Source: Reticulitermes lucifugus (lineage: Eukaryota > Arthropoda > Insecta > Blattodea > Rhinotermitidae). From it: DNA of 22,576 nucleotides. Positions 12,401-19,260 of this stretch are shown here, piece by piece. Where the stretch lies: the NCBI GenBank assembly GCA_026260175.1, contig JAKCWW010010000.1, forward strand, positions 1 through 22,576, written 5' to 3'. Under the pieces are notes generated by a model, which saw only the letters and a list, made by a program, of their open reading frames with translations, was not told where the DNA came from and did not search any database. Position 1 is the first letter of the stretch. Each line of letters opens with the position of its first letter. A program made the translations under genes and the position numbers.

Positions 12401-13235
12401 TGAACAAACCAACATAAACAGTTACCAAATTCACATAGGTTAGGTTAGGTACACAGTTACCAAATTCTGATTTGTTGGATAACTAAAAATTTAACCATAA
12501 GTCAGAAATGCACATATCTCTTTAGGTTTGCTACTGTAACCACAGACATGCAATGGATGAATGTCCAAAGGTTTTCTTCAGTTACACCATGCAAATGCTC
12601 TAGGACTTATTTCCAAGGTATCAAAAACTAATCACTATAACTTTGCAAACTGATGTATCATTCACCTTGCATCAACATACAGCAAAATTGTGGGGCTTGT
12701 TACATGTAATCAGTGTGTATGGATCTCATGATGTTGATACAAGGCAGATGATGATGATGATGATGGCAATGGTGGTTGTGGTGGTAACAGACACATAGAT
12801 AAACTGTGCAGTGACAGAGATAAAGGTTTCTAATCAGTAACTTGACTAACTCATCACTGGTCTAAATCTGTAGATAAGGCTCTAGGATTAAAAAATATCA
12901 TATAACAGCAGATTCAGTTAAACTTCATGAACTCTCTGCTTCTTAATTATCCTATAATTTATTTATAAATAAGTTACTGTATACAAAATCATCTTGTGTG
13001 CATAGCCACAAAAGATTTCCACACAACTGGCATCACAGCACACATCAGTATTGACTTAAAATACTGATTCAATCCTTAAAATAATCACAGGCACTCAACC
13101 TAATCAAACTGACAACATGGTAATTACCTTAGCAACTTACCTGGACACGTTCCTGAATTCAGCCCAATTAAGTTTCTGGATCTTCTTCTCAGACATCCAA
13201 TAGGCAATCACTCTGGTGGGCTTGCTTTCTGTCAT
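3165..13235 (-). CDS. ITPK1: Inositol-tetrakisphosphate 1-kinase, 9 coding exons (spliced, 406 aa)
   Basis: ATP-grasp kinase of the cytosolic inositol polyphosphate pathway; the family phosphorylates Ins(1,3,4)P3 and Ins(3,4,5,6)P4. Nine exons (13235-13141, 9925-9901, 9562-9464, 9380-9236, 7909-7817, 7210-7167, 6101-5942, 5123-4887, 3487-3165) all have AG/GT borders and sum to 1221 nt, exactly 407 codons including TAG. The N-terminus has the family's YWMSEKKIQKLN stretch. Residues 153-167 hold the conserved His-Gly of the ATP-binding loop, 193-213 hold FINHNAVLYK and RPSLKNF, and 275-300 hold SLFGID and IIDINAFPG. D280, D294 and N296 match the Mg2+ ligands of human ITPK1 (281, 295, 297). The C-terminal ~85 residues are Ser/Asp-rich and probably disordered. 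Length is close to the human protein (414). It is transcribed divergently from the FAM177 gene. No broken codons are seen, so it looks functional. Confidence 0.95.
3617..4147 (-). mobile_element. LINE 3' end relic (non-LTR retrotransposon ORF C-terminus)
   Basis: Minus-strand translation, with stops and frame changes, gives YGSETWSLTLKEEDRL, NRVLRNIVGSERK and HNEELHDLYF, the C-terminal region of endonuclease-reverse transcriptase LINEs common in insects, ending with SF.GLCSLEL near 3620. It shares this segment with the plus-strand copy at 6359. Dead copy in ITPK1 intron 8. Confidence 0.85.
4240..4320 (+). repeat. Fold-back family copy, decayed
   Basis: A stem GGACATA / TATGTTCC (one bulge) around a GGCAC loop is followed by AAAACATC and, further on, AACCCAGCAAGACAGCGTCA, paralleling the downstream part of the copies at 2604 and 18335. 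Confidence 0.5.
4354..4561. repeat. Near-perfect ~210-bp fold-back element
   Basis: Arms of about 100 bp in head-to-head orientation around GAGAAAA (4453-4463): GAGTGGTAACTTTGTACC at 4383-4400 is mirrored at 4513-4530. Each arm holds the shared core: minus strand TTGAAGA at 4435-4429, and plus strand TTGAAGA at 4477-4483 with GAGAC-GTC-GGTA at 4504-4515. Non-coding MITE-like or solo inverted pair in ITPK1 intron 8. Confidence 0.85.
4806..4840. repeat. (ATG)n microsatellite
   Basis: Seven or so consecutive ATG/GAT trinucleotides, just inside the intron from ITPK1 exon 8. Confidence 0.8.
4887..5123 (-). CDS. ITPK1: ITPK1 coding exon 8 (metal-binding block)
   Basis: 237 nt, phase 1 to phase 1. 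Encodes HETIFFNSHDISKP and SLFGIDVVIENGSGRYGI followed by IDINAFP. Contains the three predicted Mg2+ ligands D280, D294 and N296. Acceptor GTTTCAG, donor GTGATG. Confidence 0.97.
5505..5650. repeat. Fold-back family copy, both arms decayed
   Basis: Minus-strand CCCTGAAGATGAAG with a CTTC partner (5575-5535) and a plus-strand arm GGCCCTGACAA...CCTTCAAAACATCAGT (5603-5650) face each other around 5585-5595. The GAAAC box survives only in the right arm, as AAAAC. Confidence 0.6.
5942..6101 (-). CDS. ITPK1: ITPK1 coding exon 7
   Basis: 160 nt. Encodes MAVIFNEKGVQDCHPPCV, FINHNAVLYKIYVVGDEY and RPSLKNFYPCG, the central ATP-grasp block of the family. The leading ATG is an internal Met directly after a GTTCCAG acceptor, not a translation start. 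Confidence 0.96.
6359..6898 (+). mobile_element. LINE 3' end relic with simple-repeat tail
   Basis: Translation gives YGCETWSVTFSEEE in one frame, then after a frame change near 6410-6420 NRVLRTIPRAKRAEVTGDWR, YSSPNIIQVIKWRRMRWAGH and RWEDNINMSVTQVGWEDMHW, then SHKGLCSLEL before a (TTGG)/(GGAT) tail at 6862-6898. This is the C-terminal end of the same LINE family as 3617-4147. Frameshifted and truncated, so a dead copy, in ITPK1 intron 6. Confidence 0.9.
7167..7210 (-). CDS. ITPK1: ITPK1 coding exon 6 (44 nt)
   Basis: Short exon completing FPFVCKPSVSHGSTSAHK, the nucleotide-binding loop with conserved C-K and H-G. Acceptor TCTGTTGCAG, donor GTATTA. It returns the reading frame to phase 0 (501 nt cumulative). 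Confidence 0.94.
7391..7480 (+). repeat. Fold-back family copy with best-preserved hammerhead-like core
   Basis: UACC (7396-7399), CCGAAGA (7400-7406), U, GGUGG (7408-7412) paired with CCGCC (7422-7426), GAAAC (7427-7431), GUC (7432-7434), GGUA (7435-7438). GGUA can pair with the upstream UACC (stem I) or with the downstream UUACC. Downstream CATACCCCAGAAGACTCTAA parallels the element at 4465-4561. Confidence 0.75.
7817..7909 (-). CDS. ITPK1: ITPK1 coding exon 5
   Basis: 93 nt, phase 1 to phase 1. Encodes VFTPSCVELTS and LRLAGMDFPF, equivalent to the family's I-C-S-P-P-F-M-E-L and L-x-F-P-F. Acceptor TGTTTTCAG, donor GTAAGTTT. Confidence 0.94.
8016..8310 (+). repeat. tRNA-derived SINE
   Basis: Box A TGGCACAGTTGG (8024-8035) and box B GGTTCGACTGC (8069-8079) form a tRNA-like head, followed by a SINE body (GGCCCTGGGGGTCGACTCAG, then TTCCTGGGGTATAAAGGCGG). 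The body is shared in part with 9690-9835 and 21195-21510. Two short open frames here are by-products. Confidence 0.85.
8436..9215. repeat. 38-bp minisatellite, 21 units
   Basis: Unit of the form CAGTATGCCATGCTACTGT plus GACATCAGTACCATAAACA. The CAGTATG anchor at 8438 recurs at 8476 and the last at 9198, exactly 20 periods away, so no net insertion or deletion. Left units tend to read TGCAGTTC and right units TGCCATGC. Each unit contains ACAGTA...TACTGT, a 6-bp inverted repeat. Lies in ITPK1 intron 4. Confidence 0.97.
9236..9380 (-). CDS. ITPK1: ITPK1 coding exon 4
   Basis: 145 nt, ends in phase 1. Encodes ARLESYIKDHPEVAIIDPLD and LLDRYQAYSIV, matching the family's DPL..LLDR region. Its GTGAGC donor is about 23 bp from the last unit of the 38-bp minisatellite in the next intron. 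Confidence 0.95.
9464..9562 (-). CDS. ITPK1: ITPK1 coding exon 3
   Basis: 33 whole codons, LDLERPLEGQGPF then VILHKTMDIL, matching the N-terminal lobe segment of ITPK1 (family pattern L-N-L-x-R-P-I-E-x-Q-G-P). Flanked by TTACAG acceptor and GTACTGAG donor. Confidence 0.95.
9690..9835 (-). repeat. SINE body fragment, reverse orientation
   Basis: Minus strand reads TTCCCGGGGGTAAAGCGGCC, then CCCCATCTAGCGCCGCGGTT, then GGGCCTTCATGGCCTGTTCT, the common 3' body of the tRNA-derived SINEs here. The tRNA head is absent, so it is truncated. CpG-rich, hence relatively young or unmethylated. Confidence 0.8.
9901..9925 (-). CDS. ITPK1: ITPK1 coding exon 2, a 25-nt microexon
   Basis: Only 25 nt between a TTCTTTTCAG acceptor and a GTAAATG donor. 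It supplies the second part of a split Arg codon plus KYGFDLVK, exactly the residues missing between exon 1 (...FRNVS) and exon 3 (LDLERPLEGQGP) relative to the family. It restores phase: 95 + 25 = 120 nt. Confidence 0.93.
10457..10640. repeat. Near-perfect 184-bp fold-back element
   Basis: Arms of about 80 bp (10457-10538 and 10559-10640) around a 20-nt pyrimidine-rich spacer; TTTCTGGACCTTGTCCAT at the left is mirrored at the right. Right core: CTGAGGA (10559-10565), C, GGAAGC (10567-10572) paired with GCTTCC (10580-10585), GAAAC (10586-10590), ATC. Left core on minus strand: GTGAGGA, GGAAGC/GCATCC, GAAAC, GTC. Confidence 0.88.
11471..11798 (+). mobile_element. Tigger/pogo-like non-autonomous DNA transposon
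   Basis: Terminal inverted repeats CAGTCAATCCTTGCTAT and, at the right end, the reverse complement of CAGTCAGTCCACGCTAT, bounded by TA on both sides (11469-11470, 11799-11800), as expected for Tc1/mariner/pogo target duplications. Inside, ATG at 11689 begins MASKRSASATEK, resembling the N-terminus of Tigger-type transposases, then stops soon after. Reads as an internal deletion derivative of a full element. Confidence 0.85.
12748..12765. repeat. (GAT)n microsatellite
   Basis: Six GAT units followed by GGTGGTTGTGGTGGT. Confidence 0.8.
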
Positions 13236-13320
13236 GTTAATCTCTTTTGATGTCACTTCTTACTAGTCATGCATAGAACTGGCCACTGAACTTTTCTCAA
13301 GACCACTAACTAGGCGTATC
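13141..13320 (-). CDS. ITPK1: ITPK1 exon with start codon and 5' UTR (coding 13141-13235)
   Basis: Coding begins with ATG at 13235-13233, reading MTESKPTRVIAYWMSEKK, the expected kinase N-terminus. The exon ends in phase 2 at a strong GTAAGT donor (13140). Upstream the 5' UTR runs to a good acceptor (pyrimidine tract, then TTTGCAG) at 13320/13321, so at least one non-coding exon lies further upstream. Two short upstream AUGs (AUG CAU GAC UAG, and an overlapping AUG ending in UGA) precede the start and may dampen translation. Confidence 0.92.
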
Positions 13321-14904
13321 CTGCAAAACGACAAAATATTTTCAACAATGTTGGATGCCACTTTGTTCTCCTGAGTTCTACCCACCTTCTATTAAACAGT
13401 TATATTGATGCAAGTGGGGAGGGGGGGGAATTAAACACTTATGAAATGTGACTACGTTTTCCAACTTCAAGAAAACTGATAAAGGAATGGGTATCTTGAT
13501 GCTTCAGATCTTCTAGGATGTGACGCTCTGTTGTTGGGTTAGTGCTTCCCGACATTTCGAACGAACGTAAAGCCTTCAAGGCCAATAGGTCCAAGAAGGT
13601 CGTGGGCCTCTAGAACCCTGAATCCTCAACCAGAACGCTGTGGACATCTCAAATATAACAAAGAGGCAATTTCCTTTCAACACACGCACGTAGGTGGATT
13701 AGGATATTTACATTCAGCACTTAAGAATAAGTCAGACAAGTAATAACGACCTTAAAGAACTTATTCGTAGTCATTAATTTTTTACTACGTTCTTCGAAAT
13801 CCCTGACTACCTCGTGCAAAATGCATTTGAATTTACGCCTATATATGGCTAAACTCATCTTTGCTTGCGTACCTCCCGTAAATTACACCAAGAATCATGT
13901 TCCGTGCCTATACAGGCAAAGTACTACATAACGCTAAGTAATATGTAATCTATGCTAACAGGGCTGTCATGCGAAATGCGACGCTTTTGTATAACCTTAC
14001 TTTTTCACTCTCATTGTCATACGATTAAATTTTGTCCACCAATAAGGTAAACAGCAGCTGAATATGTTACCCTTACCGCTTAAGAGTCTGATACACAGCC
14101 CACATGATTAAACAGGTCTGACGCTCAACAACGTAGAACCATTCGTTACTGCATATGGAAGGTCATGTAACTCCTTAATTTATGAAACATCAATCTACGG
14201 AAGACTATAAAATCATGAGCTTGAACGCATACACCACACGTGTTGTTGCCTGGCGCTACGAAGTATAAAGCAATAACAAAAAGATGGAGAGGTGCGGAAG
14301 TCACACCCTCCCGAACTTCCCCACGTAGCACTACACGAATATATTCTGTGATAAACAATATCTTTCCGCACTTCAAACCCCGCATAAAATACACAAGTCG
14401 TTTAAACCATTGGAAACTACATGCTAACACCACCCAATCATGCAGCGTGCTTCGTATCTCATCCCTTACTGTTCAAGTCGAAAATCTTTCTTTCCATTGC
14501 TTTCAGTCATCAGCCCTGCTGTTCGCGACGGAAACGTATCGATGCATATATTGTGCATGCAGATGATAAACTTAATTCGAAAGTTGACACTTACTTATGT
14601 ACGTATACATCACACGTTCGTAATTCTGTACCTTTAACGTTTCTTCCTGCGTCGTCTACGTCACGTGCACCACGCCCCCAAAGCTGATACAGATGTAACG
14701 TAGTAAGGTACTTCATATAGTGCACATGTGGCAATGTTTGTCACTTATCGGATAAAGGTTAATACTACTGTTCATGCCTTTGGTTACTGGAGTTCATTAT
14801 CGTATATTTGACTAGATGCTTTCGCAGTTAAGGGCGTGACACGTGACACCATTTGGTGAAAACTGTGACGAGTCAAAAAATTGACGTGACCTCAATTGAC
14901 TAAA
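13321..14904. promoter_or_regulatory. Probable bidirectional promoter, ITPK1 / FAM177
   Basis: Head-to-head spacing between the 5' exon of ITPK1 and the FAM177 start. CpG dinucleotides are frequent from about 13700 to 14900 although base composition stays AT-rich, in contrast with the CpG-poor introns. Within it, 14657-14679 stacks a CRE-like TACGTCAC, an E-box CACGTG (14662-14667) and a CGCCCC box; a second CACGTG is at 14840-14845. A strong minus-strand donor (ATAA|GTAAGT at 14594) could end a 5' non-coding exon of ITPK1, but this is a guess. A decayed fold-back copy occupies 13495-13660. Confidence 0.6.
13495..13660. repeat. Fold-back family copy, decayed
   Basis: Minus strand: CTTGAAGG, variable segment, TTCGAAATGTCGGGAAGCAC, TAACCCAACAACAGAGCGTC, ACATCC. 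The right flank on the plus strand (CCTGAATCCTCAACCAGAAC) matches the tail of the copy at 18335. Lies just 5' of the ITPK1 first coding exon. Confidence 0.65.
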
Positions 14905-14991
14905 ATGGAATCTGGTGATTGTGGAAATGGTGATAACGTACAGTTTTCAAGCGTTTTTGATCCAAACTCCGAACCGTTACCCAAAACGCAA
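14905..14991 (+). CDS. FAM177 coding exon 1
   Basis: 29 codons starting MESGDCGNGDNVQFSS, ending ...PKTQ at a GTAAGG donor. Poorly conserved N-terminus; chosen because the ATG is in good context (taaaATGG), the exon ends in phase 0, and it leads to the next exon after a short 84-bp intron. Confidence 0.85.
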
Positions 14992-17744
14992 GTAAGGTTA
15001 CAGAACTGGTATGACAGTTATAGGTTATGTGTCACTTTTGACTGACCTCTGATTTTATTGCACTTTTATTTGCAGCCACATAAGGAAACAGACGATAAAT
15101 CATGCAAGATCAGTTTACGGCACGAAAAAGTACCTAGAAGGATTATTCACTTCAGTGATGGAACAATAGAAGAATATAGTTCTGATGAGGATGAGCCAGA
15201 TGCATCAACCCAAGTAACAAGTATCAACCCGGTAATCTTTGAGGTCTTGTGCTGTGTTTAACTGCTAGTTTTGAACTTAATGGTAAAGTGTGTGACCGAA
15301 TTCTCGAATGTCCATTCGTAAATCCATAATTCTGAATCACTGATCGGAATTCCATTACTTTGACAGTCATATCCTAGGCCACTGCTATGATTGAGTAAAT
15401 GATGGGATTACATTTGCCCCAACTGCCATGGTTACTGTCACTCAAAATTGGTAACTCAGAGAACTAAACTTAAAACCAGTATTTTCTTGACATTAACCTC
15501 ATTTGTCACAATGGGTATACTGTGTGAAGGTGAGGTTAGCACCAAAATAACCAGGTATCATCTTTCTGCCAGGATCCCTGCACCTCAGTTTTATAATACA
15601 ATGTAATGGTTGAGCATAGGCCAATATGCATTCTGTAACAAGGATGATTCTACACAATAGATTGACATTCAGTTCTTCTGTCCATCTTCACAGACATTAG
15701 CAGCTGTTACATTATACATCATTCAGGCAGTGGTAACAGTATTAAAAAAGTGTTGGAAGTTTTCAAGGTGGGTGTTGCTCAAATGGTGGTCTTTTGGGTT
15801 CTTACACCATTTCTTGTGAATAGTAAAACAAATTATCATTACTCAACACTCATCCTGCTAGTGTACATGGCCAGTAGAGTCTCTCCCACTTTCATCTTCA
15901 TAGCTGCACAACTCCAAGAACTTTTCATGTGGTTGAGATAGAAGGTTTTTAGGAATGTAGCATCAGGAGTGCAGATGGATGCAAAAGTACCTAACAAAAG
16001 TTAACTTGTTTAAGTTGAACCAACTAATGCATAAGAATTATTAACAAAGTATATTTGTAACTCCTACATACGTTTCGGCAATCAAGTCGCCATCCTCAGG
16101 GGGCGCATCAAAGAATCACAAATATCTATGGTATCCAGATACACATACATATGGCATTATAATGGAAGTACACATGCTGCTCACAATATTAAAATGAATA
16201 GATGCCTATAGTCATAAAACTAAACATTAAGAGTAAATAATACAATGTGTCTAAGTCAGTGATGTAAGCTCATACTTCATATAACACAGTAAAATTTATT
16301 ATATACAAATATTGTTACATGATTCGACTTAGACAATTAAAACATAAACATTTTTTTTATAGGGGTTACAAATACACTTTCTTAATAATTCTTGTGCGTT
16401 AGTTGGTTTAACTTCAACTTATGACAAAATATACGGTACATATAATATATATATAAAAAGTTAACTTGGTTTTGGTTCTTGCATAAAATCTTCTGGGTTG
16501 TTACCCGGCATCGTTTTTTGGTATATGACCAATGTTTCAGGATCACTTGTCTGTCCCATCTTTTATGCAACATTACGACCACAGCAGAAGCCTTCAACCA
16601 CATACTTGGTTTTGGTTTTTACTGATTGTTGGCTTGTGTTAAATTTTCATTTCAGAGTACACTTCAATGGAGACCCTGGATCTGGTATCACACAGTAAAT
16701 GTTGGTATCAAGACACTGAAAGTGTGCGATTACTTGGGTGAACACCTCGCAAGTTTTTTTGGAATCACTACTCCTAAGTACCAGTACGAGATAGATGAAC
16801 ACGACAGAATGATGGAAGAAGTAAGGGCATGGATTGGAACTTGTTTCTAGTTTACACTCTTTATGTTATAAGAATAAATAATGTTAAGGACAATTTTGAG
16901 GTCTGAATGATGCTATAGAAGAAGTTGGGAACAACACAGTGACAAAATGTTATAACCATTTCAGCCCCTCATTTCAATGGCTGTTATCATCTGCAAATGC
17001 TAAAGAAAGATAGGAGCCGGAGTAGCATAGTCAGTATAGCAATTAGGCTACAGACTGAATGGTCCAGGGTTCAAATCCCGACAGGGGCAAGAGAATATTC
17101 TTCTCGAAAGAAAAGTCTCTTACTAGCAAGTTGCAAAATGTTTTGTGGGTGAAGAACTTTGGTTGGGTGGATGTCTGAGGGTCTGAATGCAGGGTGACTT
17201 GGTCACACAGGTTGAAGGCCTTAGTGACTTGCAATGGCTGAAGGCTTCTATCACTGGGGGAGATACAGGCCATGCACCATCATTTATACCCTGGCATTCA
17301 CCTTAAAACAGGAAAATCACACATGATGCAGTGGAAGAAAATGTGTTGGTTATATATGTTGCCATGATCCAATGGGAGTTGGTAATTCCAAAAAACAGCC
17401 ATTTCCAGGACATCAGCTAGTGGGATATGTGAAAATAATGTGACTGGAGGTGGTCAGTGATATACTTTGCGTATTCATATGGGCGTGAGTACTGAAGTAA
17501 GGGGCTGTTGTCTCAGGAGGGTGAGACTGTTTTGTTCTTGGAGAATGCTTGCTGTCATCTGTACGCTGTTATTGTTTATCTTCAGGAAGAAGAAAGGAAA
17601 AAGAAGCAGGACATGGAAATGGGTGGCTGGACAGAAACACCAGCAGAAACTGAAGGTGCAGTTGAGTCACCACCAATCCAGCAGACCGACATGACATACC
17701 CAACTGTACAGGCAGATGCACAGATGGCTGTAAACAAATTCTAA
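14905..17744 (+). CDS. FAM177-family protein, 4 coding exons (spliced, 188 aa)
   Basis: Exons 14905-14991, 15076-15231, 16656-16820 and 17586-17744 are all phase 0 with AG/GT borders and sum to 567 nt including TAA. The product carries the FAM177 signature: RRIIHFSDGTIEEYSSDEDE (about residues 51-70), then a membrane-like hydrophobic block WIWYHTVNVGIKTL, then CDYLGEHLASFFGIT and PKYQYEIDEHDRM (about 104-134), then an acidic/basic helical tail EEERKKKQ. Human FAM177A1 is about 213 aa, so the length fits. The family is associated with the Golgi in vertebrates; biochemical function is not settled. The start codon has A at -3 and G at +4. The gene is divergent from ITPK1. Confidence 0.93.
15076..15231 (+). 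CDS. FAM177 coding exon 2
   Basis: 52 codons containing VPRRIIHFSDGTIEEYSSDE, the family hallmark. Acceptor ATTTGCAG, donor GTAATC after AACCCG. Read-through into the intron would stop after about 10 further residues. Confidence 0.95.
16060..16110 (-). repeat. Fold-back family core copy
   Basis: Minus strand: CTGAGGA (16099-16093), U, GGCGA/UUGCC five-pair stem with CUUGA loop, GAAAC (16076-16072), GUA. The CUGANGA and GAAAC boxes are intact. Confidence 0.65.
16490..16570 (-). repeat. Fold-back family core copy, decayed
   Basis: Minus strand: AAAAGATGGGACAGAC, then GATCC-TGAAACATTGG, then GGTAACAACCCAGAAGATTT, which matches the downstream order of the copy at 7391. Confidence 0.5.
16656..16820 (+). 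CDS. FAM177 coding exon 3
   Basis: 55 codons: STLQWRPWIWYHTVNVGIKT, CDYLGEHLASFFGITTPKYQ and EIDEHDRMMEE. The most conserved part of the family. Acceptor TTTCATTTCAG, donor GTAAGG. Confidence 0.95.
16821..17585. other. FAM177 intron 3
   Basis: Mostly occupied by the tRNA-derived SINE at 17012-17300; nothing else recognised. Confidence 0.7.
17012..17300 (+). repeat. tRNA-derived SINE
   Basis: GGAGCCGGAGTAGCATAGTC head with box A TAGCATAGTCAG (17023-17034) and box B GGTTCAAATCC (17068-17078), followed by a body (GGTTGGGTGGATGTCTGAGG) unlike that of the SINE at 8016. The head closely resembles that of the 21195-21510 copy. Confidence 0.85.
17586..17744 (+). CDS. FAM177 last coding exon
   Basis: 52 codons and TAA. 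Starts EEERKKKQDMEMGGWTE, continuing the Glu-rich helix begun by MMEE in exon 3. Acceptor TTATCTTCAG. Confidence 0.9.
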   Translation, partial: EEERKKKQDMEMGGWTETPAETEGAVESPPIQQTDMTYPTVQADAQMAVNKF

Positions 17745-17818
17745 ATTTTTTTCTTGTTTTGAAAACACAATTTATGACATCTTTCAAATTAAAACAAATA
17801 ACCTAACAATTTGTGTTC

Positions 17819-17824
17819 AAATAA
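17819..17824 (+). terminator. Poly(A) signal of FAM177 gene
   Basis: AATAAA 75 bp after the stop codon. Further AATAAA hexamers at 17953 and about 18290 could serve longer 3' UTRs. Confidence 0.6.
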
Positions 17825-17829
17825 AATGA

Positions 17830-18330
17830 TCATTACATATATTTAAATTGCATTAGCTTAAGCACATGTATGTAGCTTGTTGTTTTAAACAAGTTCTAAA
17901 TGTTATTATTGTTTCTCAGATGCAACTTTAACCTCACCATTCAAAGTATGTGAATAAATTTATTATAATTTGCATTAATGGAGTATAACAGTTACATGGA
18001 AATTGCAAGTGCCCATAATTTACTCACTGAATACATGCTATGAACTGTGGTGTTGCACTGACAGCCTAAACACAGTTGCAAATGCAGCTAATCACAGAAA
18101 CTGTAATATTGTAAACTCCTGTGATATATGGCAGGGGCTAAAGCACAACCTTTCGCAAGTAGTTCATCATGGCAAGACTGAGTCTGTATTGTATTACCTG
18201 AGTACCACTGACCTCTCGGGACTGTATATATAAGCTACATGTTGTTGTCTGTCAACAGTAATTTATGTCATTTGTATGATAACTAGCATCAATAAAAATG
18301 TGAAATTCAATCTTCTTGTACCTCTCAATC
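17830..18330. other. Region downstream of FAM177 gene, no feature
   Basis: AT-rich; may include extended 3' UTR ending near the AATAAA at about 18290. No other signal seen. Confidence 0.4.
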
Positions 18331-18334
18331 CTTA

Positions 18335-18440
18335 CAGATGAAGGCACGATAGTCCTTCAGAATGTTGGGACACACTAACCCAGGACACAGTGTCACATCC
18401 CAAAGACCTGAATCCTCCACAAAGCAACTGTGGAAACCTC
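18335..18440 (+). repeat. Fold-back family copy, single arm
   Basis: GATGAAGGCACGATAGTCCT, then AACCCAGGACACAGTGTCAC and CCAAAGACCTGAATCCTCCA, collinear with the right arm at 2610-2693. The core boxes are mutated (TTACAGA, AGAAT-GTT). Confidence 0.7.
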
Positions 18441-18589
18441 AAAGCTAATATCTTGCTTTATTTAATGAAACCTTGTCAAATGGAAATGTCATCTATAAAT
18501 AATGGAATTATGAGGTAATTCTTAATTATTAGTTTGGATTTTCACTGAACAGTCATGGTGTTTCAAAATGCAGTACCAGCATTTGCCTG

Positions 18590-18690
18590 GAGGGAGTCAG
18601 AACAGCTGGTCTCTAAGCAAAGACCTGGATCCCCTGAATATACAACAGGAATTCTAGCCACTACACCACAGTATTTGCTGGCTGTTCTTA
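18590..18690 (-). repeat. tRNA-like SINE head, reverse orientation
   Basis: Minus strand reads TGTGGTGTAGTGGCTAGAAT, then GGGGATCCAGGTC, similar to the A-box and B-box of a tRNA-derived head. Degenerate; the body is not recognised. Confidence 0.5.
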
Positions 18691-18895
18691 CGGAAGTTTT
18701 ACACAATTACACATCTTTAAATAGTTACCTGTTCACATCCAGCACTGTTTATCAGATGTGATGACAATTTAACAGGATTTAAGTTCTTAATACAAACCCA
18801 ACCATCTGTACAAAAGAATCATACAGCATTAAGGCTGTGGTCAACTGAGATTAGATACTGTGTAGTTTAATAAGTAGTCAGGTTAGGTTAGGAGT

Positions 18896-19125
18896 CTGTA
18901 TCATAGCTGTTACAGTGACTAGGCTATGGGCTGAACTGTCTGGGGTTCAATTCCCAGCAGGGACAACAAGGTTTTGTCATCTCCATGGTGTCCAGACAGG
19001 ATCTGGAGTAAAGTAGTCTGATCACAACACTCCACTCACCCCCATCTAGTGCTGAGGTTATGAATGAGTGGAGGTCTACCTCTACTCTCCCTGTATGCAT
19101 TCACAGTGTGTACAGGGACAAGTTT
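18896..19125 (+). repeat. tRNA-derived SINE
   Basis: TCATAGCTGTTACAGTGACT head, box B GGTTCAATTCC (18944-18954), then body CACCCCCATCTAGTGCTGAG, AGGTCTACCTCTACTCTCCC and TGTACAGGGA, matching the bodies at 9690-9835 and 21195-21510. Preceded by GGTTAGGTTAGG. Confidence 0.85.
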
Positions 19126-19149
19126 ATATCAGTTATAACATCATGGAAC

Positions 19150-19260
19150 CCTGGAATTTTCCAGGACATACCATGGAAAACCAAGCCAACAGTTGAACCT
19201 GGAACCTCCCAAATCTGAGGCAGGAGTGCAATCCATCTGATCACAACATTCAGGTGTATG
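19150..19260 (-). repeat. Possible tRNA-like SINE head, reverse
   Basis: Minus strand has TGATCAGATGGATTGCACTC and GGTTCAACTG at box-like spacing. Weak. Confidence 0.35.

Larger units (their letters stand above)
9926..13140. other. Large ITPK1 intron 1
   Basis: About 3.2 kb between exon 1 and the microexon. It holds the fold-back at 10457, the Tigger-like element at 11471, a short TTAGG run at about 12436 and a (GAT)n run at 12748-12765. Outside these I see nothing recognisable. Confidence 0.7.
15232..16655. other. FAM177 intron 2
   Basis: 1.4-kb intron. Contains two minus-strand hammerhead-like core copies (near 16069-16099 and 16534-16566); otherwise nothing recognised. Confidence 0.7.

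Noticed and set aside
12436..12450. Telomeric TTAGG repeats (also at 18880-18892)
   Set aside because: Only two or three units each; chance or SINE-associated, not evidence of a telomere or fusion.
13417..13429. G-rich run as G-quadruplex
   Set aside because: One short GGGGAGGGGGGGG block does not provide four separated G-tracts of convincing spacing.
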